A DNA stretch of 64,000 nt from Brevibacillus_H sp041920465 (GTDB taxonomy: Bacteria > Bacillota > Bacilli > Brevibacillales > Brevibacillaceae): NCBI GenBank assembly GCA_041920465.1, contig JBHGXW010000024.1, positions 1-64,000 on the forward strand. Reading direction: 5' to 3'. Each line of letters opens with the position of its first letter. Positions within the stretch are counted from its first letter, which is position 1. Positions 7,610 through 16,098 of this stretch are shown in pieces. The notes below the pieces were generated by a model that worked only from the letters and a program-made list of their open reading frames with translations, was not told the DNA's origin and searched no databases. The translations under genes were made by a program, and so were the position numbers.

Positions 7610-8734
7610 ATGATCGTGGGAATTCCCAAAGAGATAAAAAACAATGAAAATCGCGTTGCCATCACGCCTGCCGGTGTAACGGCGCTGGTACAAAACGGAC
7701 ATGAAGTTATTATCGAAACCAATGCCGGATTGGGCAGCGGATTTACCGACAGCGATTATACCGCGGTTGGAGCCAAAATCGTGCCAACGGCTGCAGATGC
7801 CTGGGCTGCCGATATGGTGATGAAAGTAAAAGAACCGCTTCCGTCCGAATACGGTTACTTCCGTGAAGGTTTGGTACTGTTCACATACCTCCACTTGGCA
7901 CCGGAGCCTGAGCTGACACGTGCTCTCATGGAGAAAAAAGTAGTGGCAATTGCTTATGAAACAATCCAATTAGACAACGGCTCCTTGCCGCTCCTGACTC
8001 CGATGAGTGAAGTCGCTGGCCGCATGTCCGTACAAATCGGCGCTCAATTTTTGGAAAAACCATACGGCGGCAAAGGCGTTCTGTTGGGCGGCGTACCTGG
8101 CGTAATGAAAGGTGAAGTGGTGATTATCGGCGGCGGTATCGTAGGTACGAACGCTGCCAAGATGGCACTTGGACTTGGCGCTAACGTAACCATTCTCGAC
8201 GTAAGCGCAGACCGTCTCCGTCAGTTGGATGACCTGTTCCAGGGCCGTGTACAAACGCTTATGTCCAACAGCTTCAATATTGCCAATGCTGTGAAAAAAG
8301 CAGATCTTCTCGTAGGTGCCGTATTAATCCCGGGTGCTCGTGCGCCGCGTCTCGTTACCGAAGAAATGGTGAAGTCCATGCAGCCTGGTTCCGTCATTGT
8401 TGACGTGGCAATCGACCAAGGCGGTTCCATTGAGACAATTGACCGCATTACCACTCACGACAATCCTACTTATGAAAAACACGGCGTAATCCACTATGCG
8501 GTTGCCAACATGCCTGGAGCAGTAGCCCGCACTTCCACTTGGGCACTCACCAACGCAACGATTCCTTACGCTGTTCAATTGGCAAACAAAGGCTACCGTG
8601 AAGCGATTCAAAGCAACCGTGCGCTTGCCAAAGGCGTGAACGTGATCGACGGCAAAGTAACGTTTAAAGCAGTTGCTGAAGCGCACAATCTGCCTTATGA
8701 ATCTATCGACAATTTGTTGTTGGTGAAAAACTGA
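7610..8734 (+). CDS. ald: alanine dehydrogenase
   Basis: Catalyses reversible NAD-dependent deamination of L-alanine to pyruvate and ammonia; in spore formers it supports growth on alanine and sporulation. At 374 aa it is full length. Substrate and catalytic residues Arg15, Lys74 and His95 (YLHLAPEPEL) are present, and the NAD-binding Rossmann motif is GGGIVGTNAA. AAAGGAGGA lies just before the ATG. The upstream region has TACAAT (7559-7564) with no good -35, consistent with dependence on the adjacent AdeR-like activator. A strong terminator follows. Confidence 0.97.
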   Translation: MIVGIPKEIKNNENRVAITPAGVTALVQNGHEVIIETNAGLGSGFTDSDYTAVGAKIVPTAADAWAADMVMKVKEPLPSEYGYFREGLVLFTYLHLAPEPELTRALMEKKVVAIAYETIQLDNGSLPLLTPMSEVAGRMSVQIGAQFLEKPYGGKGVLLGGVPGVMKGEVVIIGGGIVGTNAAKMALGLGANVTILDVSADRLRQLDDLFQGRVQTLMSNSFNIANAVKKADLLVGAVLIPGARAPRLVTEEMVKSMQPGSVIVDVAIDQGGSIETIDRITTHDNPTYEKHGVIHYAVANMPGAVARTSTWALTNATIPYAVQLANKGYREAIQSNRALAKGVNVIDGKVTFKAVAEAHNLPYESIDNLLLVKN

Positions 8735-8765
8735 CAGTTGTAAAAAATGAATGAGGAAATGAACA

Positions 8766-8806
8766 ATCCCGTATCACTGATGCTGAGTGGTACGGGATCA
8801 TTTTTT
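8766..8806 (+). terminator. intrinsic terminator after ald
   Basis: ATCCCGTA / TACGGGAT stem, then six T. Confidence 0.88.
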
Positions 8807-8884
8807 CACACGAATTTCTAGGATTCTGATAGGGATTATGATATGCTCGAAGGCAGGGAAAAGAGATTGTAAGGAGTTGGCGGG

Positions 8885-9979
8885 ATGTACCAGCTGGTGA
8901 GAAATTTTTTGTTCAAAATGGATCCGGAAGAGGCTCACGAGCGTACGATTGCGGCTTTGCATTGGGCTCAGAATACCTCAGGAGTCTTGGAACTGATTCG
9001 ACTGCTGTATACCTATCAAAATAAACGTTTGCATATAAAGCGTTGGGGGATCGAGTTTCCCAATCCGGTTGGTTTGGCGGCCGGGTTCGACAAGAATGCG
9101 GAAGTGTATCATGCCCTGACTGCGCTAGGCTTCGGCTTCGTGGAAGTGGGCACGCTAACCCCGATGGCACAGCCAGGGAATGAGAAACCAAGGCTGTTCC
9201 GCCTGGTCGCGGATGAAGCGGTGATTAACCGCATGGGCTTCAATAACCTCGGAGCCTACATCGCTTCGCAAAATTTGAACAACTACGCGGCTTCCGATGC
9301 GCCAATCGGCATCAACATCGGCAAAAATAAAGTGACGCCGAATGAAGAAGCGGCGAGTGATTATGAAAAATGTCTTGAAATGCTGTATCCGTACGGCCAT
9401 TATTTCGTTATCAACATCAGCTCTCCCAATACGCCGAATCTAAGAGACCTTCAAGAAACAGAGAGCTTAAGAAAGCTTCTGGGTGCTGTCCGCTTAAAGA
9501 CTCAGGAACTGGAGAAGAGAGGCGTTCCCAAAAAGCCGATCCTGCTCAAGGTGGCGCCCGACATGTCGGATGAGCATATGAGAGATGTTGTGCAAACTGC
9601 CGTAGCGGAAGGAATCAATGGAATCATTGCGACCAATACGACTCTTTCGCGTGAAGGACTTACCAATCAAAGCCTGGCGGAACAAGCGGGTGGCTTAAGT
9701 GGACGACCGTTAACCGCCCGCTCCACCGCCTGGGTGAGGGAGATTTATCAAGAAGTGGGAGACAAGGTGCCGATTATCGGCGTGGGCGGAATCTTCAACG
9801 GAGATGACGCATACGCCAAAATCAAAGCGGGCGCCAGTCTCGTTCAGGTCTACACCGGCATGATTTATCAAGGGCCAGGGATTGTCAGATCAATCAATAA
9901 ACGTTTGGTACAGTTGTTAAAGCGTGACGGGTTTGAGTCTGTCGAACAGGCAGTCGGAGTCGATGCCCGCCATTCGTAA
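8885..9979 (+). CDS. pyrD: dihydroorotate dehydrogenase (quinone), class 2
   Basis: Oxidises dihydroorotate to orotate in pyrimidine synthesis, passing electrons from FMN to membrane quinone. The 364-aa length and the N-terminal amphipathic segment (YQLVRNFLFKMDPEEAH) mark the membrane-associated class 2. The core has NPVGLAAGFDKN and the catalytic-loop motif INISSPNTPNLR. Many Firmicutes use class 1B PyrD with PyrK, so the class is worth noting. No other pyr gene is adjacent. It probably heads a transcript with panE (46-bp gap) and ispH, ended by the terminator at 11932. Confidence 0.95.
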   Translation: MYQLVRNFLFKMDPEEAHERTIAALHWAQNTSGVLELIRLLYTYQNKRLHIKRWGIEFPNPVGLAAGFDKNAEVYHALTALGFGFVEVGTLTPMAQPGNEKPRLFRLVADEAVINRMGFNNLGAYIASQNLNNYAASDAPIGINIGKNKVTPNEEAASDYEKCLEMLYPYGHYFVINISSPNTPNLRDLQETESLRKLLGAVRLKTQELEKRGVPKKPILLKVAPDMSDEHMRDVVQTAVAEGINGIIATNTTLSREGLTNQSLAEQAGGLSGRPLTARSTAWVREIYQEVGDKVPIIGVGGIFNGDDAYAKIKAGASLVQVYTGMIYQGPGIVRSINKRLVQLLKRDGFESVEQAVGVDARHS

Positions 9980-10024
9980 AGGGCAAATTTTCTTCAAATG
10001 AATAAATGGTTTGGGGGGATTGGG

Positions 10025-10951
10025 ATGAAAGTTCTTGTGCTTGGTGCTGGTGCTGTAGGAGGGTACTTCGGCGGCCGTCTTGCCGAAAAGGGAGTTGACG
10101 TGACGTTTTTGGTTAGGGAAAAACGACGCCAACAACTGGAAGAACACGGTTTGATCATCAAGAGTGTCCATGGCGATGCCGCCATGAAACCGCGGGCGAT
10201 CATCAGCGGAGAACATATTGAGCCGTATGACCTGATCTTGTTATCGACCAAGGCGTATCATTTTGAAGAAGGCATCGAGAGCATTGTTCCCTATATCGGA
10301 GAAGAAACCTTAATTCTACCGCTGTTAAACGGAATCGCCCACATGGAACGATTGGTTGAGCGATTCGGCAAGGAGCGGGTATTGGGTGGTCTGTGCTTTA
10401 TTGAGACCACATTAAACGAAGCGGGAGAGGTCATTCAAACCAGCAAGCGGCATGAACTGACTTTTGGCGAATGGCGGGGCGCGAACCAAGCACGCCTTGA
10501 GCAAATGGCGGAGATGTTCTCCGGTGCCAATGCAACTTTCACGCTGAGCAATCAGATTGTACGCGATATGTGGCACAAATACTTGTTTATCAATACATTA
10601 TCCGGCATCACCACTCTGATGAACGCAGCGGTGGGGCCGATCAGGAACGCCGTATACGGCAAAGAGCTTACCTTGCAATTGGCGGAAGAAACAGCCCGTG
10701 TGATGCGGGCGATCGGAGCGCCGATTGACGAGGATATTGTGGAGAAGCAAATGGAGATGTTCTGGAAGCAGCCAGACACGATGAAAGCTTCCATGCTGCG
10801 CGACATGGAGAAGGGACTCCCCGTCGAAGCTGATCACCTGCAGGGCTTCTTGCTGGATGCTGCCCTCAGATTGGGCGTGCAAACTCCGCTATTGCAAATT
10901 GTCTATACAAATTTGAAGGTTTATGAAAACAAGCGTTTAGCCCAAAAGTAA
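10025..10951 (+). CDS. panE: 2-dehydropantoate 2-reductase
   Basis: NADPH-dependent reduction of ketopantoate to pantoate in pantothenate and CoA synthesis. I choose the ATG at 10025, preceded by GGGGGGAT; this puts the Rossmann motif GAGAVGGYFGG at residues 7-17 as usual, giving 308 aa. An in-frame ATG at 9998 lacks a ribosome site. The C-terminal helical ApbA domain contains the conserved KYLFINTLSGITTL segment. It lies between pyrD and ispH with short gaps. Ketopantoate reductase-like proteins are often paralogous, so the substrate is likely, not certain. Confidence 0.85.
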   Translation: MKVLVLGAGAVGGYFGGRLAEKGVDVTFLVREKRRQQLEEHGLIIKSVHGDAAMKPRAIISGEHIEPYDLILLSTKAYHFEEGIESIVPYIGEETLILPLLNGIAHMERLVERFGKERVLGGLCFIETTLNEAGEVIQTSKRHELTFGEWRGANQARLEQMAEMFSGANATFTLSNQIVRDMWHKYLFINTLSGITTLMNAAVGPIRNAVYGKELTLQLAEETARVMRAIGAPIDEDIVEKQMEMFWKQPDTMKASMLRDMEKGLPVEADHLQGFLLDAALRLGVQTPLLQIVYTNLKVYENKRLAQK

Positions 10952-10981
10952 GGCATGCTAGACATAAGGGAGGGTTAACCT

Positions 10982-11926
10982 GTGGAAGTGATCAAGATTT
11001 CACCGCGCGGCTATTGCTACGGTGTGGTAGACGCGATGGTGCTGGCCGCAACTACCGCGAGAAATTTCAACCTGCCAAGGCCTATCTATATCTTGGGAAT
11101 GATCGTTCACAATTCCCATGTCGTGGAGGCGTTCAAAAAAGAGGGGATTATCACTTTAGACGGGGAAAACCGTTTACAGTTGTTAGATAAAATTGACCAG
11201 GGGACGGTTATTTTTACCGCCCACGGAGTATCTCCGGAAGTACGAAAAAAAGCGCGGGAAAAAGGTTTAACGGTTGTGGATGCAACATGCCCGGACGTTA
11301 CCAAGACACACGATTTGATCCGCGAAAAATTGGCGGATGGCTACGAAGTCATCTACATCGGGAAGAAGTCCCATCCTGAGCCGGAAGGAGCCGTCGGGAT
11401 TGCTCCGGATAAAGTGCACCTTGTCCAAACGCTGGAGGATGTAGAGAAGCTTTCCTTTACCAATGAAAAGCTGATTGTCACGAACCAGACCACGATGAGT
11501 CAATGGGATGTCAAGCATTTGATGGATGCGATTGTTGAGCGGTATCCGCGGGTAGAAATTCACAACGAGATTTGTCTTGCTACCCAGGTTCGCCAGGAAG
11601 CGGTAGCGGAGCAGGCAGGAGAAGCCGATCTTTGTATTGTTGTCGGAGACCCCAGAAGCAACAATTCCAACCGGCTCGCGCAGGTTGCAGAAGAGATTGC
11701 CGGAGTTCCTTCATACCGTATCGCTGATCTGTCCGAATTGGACATAGATTGGCTAAAAGGGAAAAAGAAGGTAGCCGTTACTTCCGGTGCCTCTACACCG
11801 ACTCCGTTGACCAAGGAAGTGATTGCGTTTCTTGAACAATTTGATGAAGCCAAACCGGAAACATGGGAAAAGAAGCGCACGGTTAATATGGAAAAAATAC
11901 TTCCTTCAGTAAAAGAAAACAGTTAG
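10982..11926 (+). CDS. ispH: 4-hydroxy-3-methylbut-2-enyl diphosphate reductase
   Basis: Last step of the MEP isoprenoid pathway, giving IPP and DMAPP from HMBPP with an Fe-S cluster. The 314-aa protein has the three cluster cysteines Cys12, Cys103 and Cys198, substrate-binding His43 and His81, HPE at 131-133 and the TNQTT motif at 167-171. The start is GTG with GGGAGGG upstream. It ends a pyrD-panE-ispH run and is followed by a terminator. The organism therefore makes isoprenoids by the MEP route. Confidence 0.96.
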   Translation: MEVIKISPRGYCYGVVDAMVLAATTARNFNLPRPIYILGMIVHNSHVVEAFKKEGIITLDGENRLQLLDKIDQGTVIFTAHGVSPEVRKKAREKGLTVVDATCPDVTKTHDLIREKLADGYEVIYIGKKSHPEPEGAVGIAPDKVHLVQTLEDVEKLSFTNEKLIVTNQTTMSQWDVKHLMDAIVERYPRVEIHNEICLATQVRQEAVAEQAGEADLCIVVGDPRSNNSNRLAQVAEEIAGVPSYRIADLSELDIDWLKGKKKVAVTSGASTPTPLTKEVIAFLEQFDEAKPETWEKKRTVNMEKILPSVKENS

Positions 11927-11931
11927 TACGG

Positions 11932-11967
11932 CGGCGAGCAAACCATGCTCGCCGTTTGGTTGCTTTT
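11932..11967 (+). terminator. intrinsic terminator after ispH
   Basis: CGGCGAGCA / TGCTCGCCG stem with a short AACCA loop, then a T-rich tail. Confidence 0.85.
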
Positions 11968-12014
11968 TAGTTGACGAGCATTCGAATATTTTTAGAGAAA
12001 GAAGGAAACAAGGG

Positions 12015-13187
12015 ATGGAAGCCTATGTGGCAATCAGCGGACTTTACATTTTTATTTATTACGGGTTTGGCGCTTTTTCTCCGCTCATTTCACAGTATTA
12101 CAAATCAATTCATCTAAGTGGAACGGAAATCGGCACGATCAGTTCGATTACGCCGATTGTATCCATTCTTGCGCAGCCGCTTTGGGGCATGATTTGTGAC
12201 CGTTATCAGATACGCAAACCTGTTCTCATCATGGCTTTGCTGATGACGGCAGGCTTGTCTCTCCTGTTTACTTTGGTCTCCACTTTTGCCTGGATATTGG
12301 TGCTGTTCACGGTATTTTCCGTTTTCCAGTGCGCCATGGTTCCGATTTCTGACAGCCTTGCCTTAAGTTACGCCAAAGAGCGGAAGATGCAGTTCGGCAA
12401 TATCCGCATGTGGGGAGCGGTAGGATTTGCGGTAGCTGTTTTCTTCACCGGGATCGCTGTGGAAAAGTGGGGCCCGGACGCCATTTTTTATTGTTTTGCC
12501 GCTGCTTTGTTGATCGCTATTTTCTTTTTACGCAACATCCCCGATACTTCGGGCCAATTTAGTTCCCATATTTTCAACGGTCTGGGGCAACTGGTAAAAT
12601 TGCCTCGCTTCCTGCTGATCTTGGCCAGTTCGTTCTTTATCTTCGGTGCAATTAACGCTCACAACATCTGGTTCTCCCTATATTATCAGCACATTGGAGG
12701 ATCGGTGGCAGGAATCGGTTTGGCGTTTCTTTTGTTTGCCGGCAGCGAAGCTCCCTTTATGAAAGTGGCTGCCGTATTTGCTCGCCGGTTTGGACCGGAG
12801 CTTACCTTATTGCTTGCCGGCAGCGTCTCAGCTTGCAGATGGTTGTGGTATGGTACGGCACCTAGTACGACGCTGATCCTTTCCTTCTTTTTTATCCAGG
12901 GGCTATCAGTCGGCTTCTATTTGGCGACGGCGGCCCAATTCGTGAGGGAGAATACGCCGGAATCCTTGCAGGTAACGGCACTGGCGATTTTTACTTCAAT
13001 CGGGCATGGGCTTGGTACCATGACCAATAACCTCCTGGGCGGGATTATTATGGATAAATGGGGCATTCTGGCCACGTATACATTTTTCGGGATAGCCACG
13101 TTGGTTGGATTGATTCCGCTGATCTATTTGATCGTCAAAGTGCCCCGCAAGCCGATTTCCGGATATCCGGGTGTGTTGGACAAATAG
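12015..13187 (+). CDS. MFS transporter, HcaT/MFS_1-like
   Basis: 390-aa integral membrane protein with about 12 predicted helices. It has an MFS loop 2-3 signature variant (WGMICDRYQIRKPV) and the pattern of the 3-phenylpropionate transporter-like MFS_1 family. The substrate cannot be inferred. Its last 64 bp overlap the 3' end of the convergent cupredoxin-like gene, an unusually long tail-to-tail overlap. An AGAAAGAAGG stretch precedes the ATG. Confidence 0.85.
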   Translation: MEAYVAISGLYIFIYYGFGAFSPLISQYYKSIHLSGTEIGTISSITPIVSILAQPLWGMICDRYQIRKPVLIMALLMTAGLSLLFTLVSTFAWILVLFTVFSVFQCAMVPISDSLALSYAKERKMQFGNIRMWGAVGFAVAVFFTGIAVEKWGPDAIFYCFAAALLIAIFFLRNIPDTSGQFSSHIFNGLGQLVKLPRFLLILASSFFIFGAINAHNIWFSLYYQHIGGSVAGIGLAFLLFAGSEAPFMKVAAVFARRFGPELTLLLAGSVSACRWLWYGTAPSTTLILSFFFIQGLSVGFYLATAAQFVRENTPESLQVTALAIFTSIGHGLGTMTNNLLGGIIMDKWGILATYTFFGIATLVGLIPLIYLIVKVPRKPISGYPGVLDK

Positions 13188-13516
13188 GTAAATGTTCCTT
13201 GCTTTTCAAAGGTGAAAGTGATGGATGATGACTGACCTGCCGCAATCGGAGTGGTGGCGACATGCAAATCTTCAATCACAAAATTGTGCGGAGTATTGTC
13301 AGCATTTACAACCGTCAAGATCACGGTGTCTCCTTTGGCAAATGCGAGCTGGTTGGGAAGAAACCCGGATTCGGTGATTGTGACCGTTTGCGTCTTAGCA
13401 TCAAGCGCGGATGAGGATTTAACCGAATAACTGCTGTGCAAAATCAGCAAGAATAAGGTGACCAGCAACGCGAAGGCAGGATAACGATACTGACGCCAAC
13501 TGAATTGATTTTTCAT
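13124..13516 (-). CDS. membrane-anchored cupredoxin-fold protein lacking copper ligands
   Basis: 130 aa from the ATG at 13516; AAGGAG is 12 bp upstream, while the in-frame TTG at 13525 is too close to it. An N-terminal membrane anchor or uncleaved signal covers residues 12-30. The cupredoxin beta-sandwich runs from about 40 to 130, with His77 (TPHNF) at the first ligand position. The ligand loop normally reads C-x-x-P-G-H-x4-M; here it is S113-N-T-P-G-Y118-P-E-I-G-L123, so Cys, His and Met are replaced by Ser, Tyr and Leu. A type-1 copper site is not expected. It may have a structural or binding role outside the membrane. Its 3' end overlaps the MFS gene. Confidence 0.8.
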   Translation of the reverse strand: MKNQFSWRQYRYPAFALLVTLFLLILHSSYSVKSSSALDAKTQTVTITESGFLPNQLAFAKGDTVILTVVNADNTPHNFVIEDLHVATTPIAAGQSSSITFTFEKQGTFTYLSNTPGYPEIGLRGTLTIK

Positions 13517-13570
13517 AGGGTCCAATCACTCCTTGAAAAACGAGATATTCCCAGTTATCGTTAGTCTAAC

Positions 13571-13602
13571 CAAAAAAGGACTCCCTACACGCATGGGAGT
13601 CC
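13571..13602 (-). terminator. intrinsic terminator for the coat-protein genes
   Basis: GGACTCCC / GGGAGTCC stem. On the minus strand it is followed by TTTTTT (the A run at 13572-13577 on plus). Confidence 0.85.
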
Positions 13603-13618
13603 TGGAAAATCGGGTTTA

Positions 13619-13963
13619 TTAGTATGGAAATTGACTGGAGTAGCCGCTGAATTGCCGGGATGCCTGCTGAAGCTTTTGCTGCTCTTCCGCTTCAAGCTTA
13701 TACCAGCCTTTTTGGAACATCAGATTATACAACTCACGCGCACTTTGATGGGTTTCCATCAGAATTTGCAGCATGTCGCTGTGCAGCTGTTGATGACTTG
13801 CTTCGCGGACTGCAACGTTAAAGCTGTCTGTCAGGTATTTGCAAGTGCTTAACGCATCGTTCACAAAATCCCGGTCATTCATTTGCGGCCCTTTTACCTG
13901 GGACAGCTGTCCTGATTGCGGATTGGCGATTTGGTTATTGTTCTGATTTGCCATCGAATACAT
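13619..13963 (-). CDS. CotF-family spore coat protein
   Basis: 114-aa protein rich in Gln and Asn at its N-terminus (about 1-28). A helical ferritin-like Coat F domain follows (DRDFVNDALSTCKYLTDSFN...), then a Tyr/Ser-rich tail. AAGGGGGG precedes the ATG. It sits directly downstream of a second CotF-like gene (13-bp gap) and shares its terminator, so they form a two-gene unit presumably expressed in the mother cell during sporulation. The role is inferred from family; no sigma-E/K promoter was assigned. Confidence 0.8.
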   Translation of the reverse strand: MYSMANQNNNQIANPQSGQLSQVKGPQMNDRDFVNDALSTCKYLTDSFNVAVREASHQQLHSDMLQILMETHQSARELYNLMFQKGWYKLEAEEQQKLQQASRQFSGYSSQFPY

Positions 13964-13976
13964 CTGCTGCCCCCCC

Positions 13977-14270
13977 TTATTGGTTTATCTGTGGACGCGG
14001 AAGAGTGGCCATTATCTGGTTGTTGTCCACTTGCAAGTGCGTCAACAATTTTTGGTAGTGGCGTTGATGCATTTGCCCCGCTTTGTCCAAAGCCTGTTTA
14101 ATTTGGGGGTCTGTCACTTGCTGCGCGTAAAAGTGAAATTTTTTAAACGCGATCAATTCCCAGGAGAGGGCGTCTTTCAGGTACATGGTGTCCTTGGTGG
14201 TAATCACACGTGGAGGTACCGGAATAGGCGCTTGCGTTTGCATTTGCGGCTGTGTCATTAACGTTGGCAT
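13977..14270 (-). CDS. CotF-like spore coat protein, second copy
   Basis: 97 aa from the ATG at 14270, which has AAAGGAG 6-7 bp upstream; a longer in-frame reading lacks a ribosome site. A Gln/Pro-rich N-terminus (1-25) precedes a helical Coat F-type region with the DALSWELIAFKKFHFYAQQ segment. It is a diverged partner of the gene that follows it by 13 bp. Proteins of this type are small spore-surface components; a general ferritin-like function is the alternative. Confidence 0.75.
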   Translation of the reverse strand: MPTLMTQPQMQTQAPIPVPPRVITTKDTMYLKDALSWELIAFKKFHFYAQQVTDPQIKQALDKAGQMHQRHYQKLLTHLQVDNNQIMATLPRPQINQ

Positions 14271-14328
14271 GGACGGTCTCCTTTCGTGATGAAAATCGTC
14301 ATACACCAATAGAATAAGCAAACACAAG

Positions 14329-15153
14329 CTAAATATGCGGTTCTTGCCTGGTCAATTGCAGGGATGAAATCTGGATGTCAATACTGGCCGGAGCAATATT
14401 TAGGCAAAAAGTCATCTCATCATATAAAGCTCGCTGCAGCTTGCTGATGATTGGCTGAAACGGGGTGCCAAACGGGAGCCGCAGCGTGATGGAGATTGTA
14501 AATCTGGGCAGATCCACAAACGTATAAACCGTTTTGTGGACATGCGCAACTTCGGCATAACGATAACAGGTAAATTGGACAATTTTTTTTAAAACCTGTT
14601 CATAGATTTGAATACGTCCGCCGGAAAATGTAGGGTGAACAATGGTTGTTTCGCCGATCACTTCTTTTTTCGGTGACAAAATTTTCTGCGCCGATGCGAT
14701 TAAGCGGTGGAGAAAATCTTTTTCCACTTCCACACGGGGAATGGGAATGACGTGTTTTCCCTGTGTCTCTCTGATATATTGTGCTGCTTGAATTTCTTCC
14801 GGCGGCTTCACCGATTCGATCGGGATGTATTCCGCCACGTCAGGGAGTTTTAATGCTTCCATGATGCGGTTTATCATTCTGCGGGAAGTACCGATGATTA
14901 ACAAGCGGTTTATCGGCAAATGCCGAATCGTCCTGCCTACTTCTTCGGCATGCCCGGGATAATAAAAGATGGCGCGCTTTACCGCTTGAATTTTGGTTTT
15001 TTCGTATTTGGCAGAGGTTCCTGCCACTTTGCGGCCTTGGTAAATCAAGATGCCGTCGTCAATGATCGCGTCGATTTGCATTTGGTGAGCAAGCCGCAGA
15101 GCCATCGTGCTTTTGCCGGTTCCGCTTGTTCCGTATAAAGCATATACCTGCAT
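14329..15153 (-). CDS. P-loop ATPase-like protein with an Asp23-like C-terminal domain, function unknown
   Basis: 274-aa protein with a Walker A motif at the extreme N-terminus (GTSGTGKS, residues 8-15). An ATPase-like region runs to about 155. A separate alpha/beta domain at about 165-274 (YRYAEVAHVHKTVYTFVDLPRF...) looks to me like the Asp23/Gls24 type, a weak judgement. A typical Walker B is not obvious. GGGGGAT precedes the ATG. It is on the coat-protein strand, 58 bp upstream of them. It may be a sporulation-associated ATP-binding protein; no known name is claimed. Confidence 0.65.
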   Translation of the reverse strand: MQVYALYGTSGTGKSTMALRLAHQMQIDAIIDDGILIYQGRKVAGTSAKYEKTKIQAVKRAIFYYPGHAEEVGRTIRHLPINRLLIIGTSRRMINRIMEALKLPDVAEYIPIESVKPPEEIQAAQYIRETQGKHVIPIPRVEVEKDFLHRLIASAQKILSPKKEVIGETTIVHPTFSGGRIQIYEQVLKKIVQFTCYRYAEVAHVHKTVYTFVDLPRFTISITLRLPFGTPFQPIISKLQRALYDEMTFCLNIAPASIDIQISSLQLTRQEPHI

Positions 15154-15208
15154 GGAATCAAATCCCCCTGTGTTACCGCATTATCCCAAGTATATCACGG
15201 ACAACGGG

Positions 15209-16057
15209 TCAACGGAATTGAGCGCCCAACTCACGCGCCCGCTCGGTTGCACGCAGGATAGCGGAGGAAATGGCTTGTTTCACCTCGTATGTCTCCAATA
15301 CTTCCAATCCGGCTTGGGTAGTTCCACCCGGACTGGTTACCTTGCGCCGCAGCACTGCCGGTTCTTCCCGCGTATGCAACAGCATTTGCGCGGCACCTAA
15401 AAGTGTTTGCACCGTTAACTGGCGGGCCATCATCGGAGACAGCCCCGCTTTGGTTCCGGCTCCTTCCATCGCTTCCACCAGATAATAAATGTAGGCAGGT
15501 CCGCTTCCGGACAAACCGGTCACAATGTCTAATTCTTCTTCCGGAACGGCATAGACCGAACCGATTGATTCAAAAATGCGTGATGCGATGGCCAAATGTT
15601 CGGCTGAAGCAAAGCAGCCTTGGGAGATGCCGGTTGCCGACAAACCGACGGCAGAGGAGGTATTTGGCATGGTGCGAATGATCGGGCAGGAAACATCCAG
15701 CCATTCATTTAACCGTTCCGTCGAGATCCCGGCGATCACCGAGATAACCAGATGGCGTTCTGTTACCAGATTGCGCAGTCGCAGGCACGCTTCCTGGGCA
15801 TCTTTTGGCTTCATGGCCAAAATGAGGATATCGGAATCGTTGATTAATTGTTCGATATTGCGAGTGGCAGCTACCCCGAATTGATCGGAAAGCTGGCATA
15901 GCCGTTCATTATTGCTGCGGTTTGTCACGAGGATCTGCCCGGCAGGGAGCAGTTCCTTTTTGATGATGCCGCCCAGCATGGCTTCGACGATTGAACCGGC
16001 TCCGAGGAAGCCAATGCGGTACTGTCGAAGAGACTCATTCGTTGATACGAGACGCAT
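15209..16057 (-). CDS. proC: pyrroline-5-carboxylate reductase
   Basis: Final step of proline synthesis, NAD(P)H-dependent reduction of P5C to proline. 282 aa from the ATG at 16057, which has a strong AAGGAGGA 7 bp upstream; a longer in-frame reading lacks one. The Rossmann motif is GFLGAGSIVEAML near residue 15, and the C-terminal dimerisation domain carries GSGPAYIYYLVEAM and the SPGGTTQAGL motif. It is third in a proB-proA-proC operon, 41 bp after proA, under the T-box upstream of proB. Confidence 0.95.
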   Translation of the reverse strand: MRLVSTNESLRQYRIGFLGAGSIVEAMLGGIIKKELLPAGQILVTNRSNNERLCQLSDQFGVAATRNIEQLINDSDILILAMKPKDAQEACLRLRNLVTERHLVISVIAGISTERLNEWLDVSCPIIRTMPNTSSAVGLSATGISQGCFASAEHLAIASRIFESIGSVYAVPEEELDIVTGLSGSGPAYIYYLVEAMEGAGTKAGLSPMMARQLTVQTLLGAAQMLLHTREEPAVLRRKVTSPGGTTQAGLEVLETYEVKQAISSAILRATERARELGAQFR

Positions 16058-16098
16058 ATGTGTTCCTCCTTTATAGAAATGATTGGCTATAGAAATGA

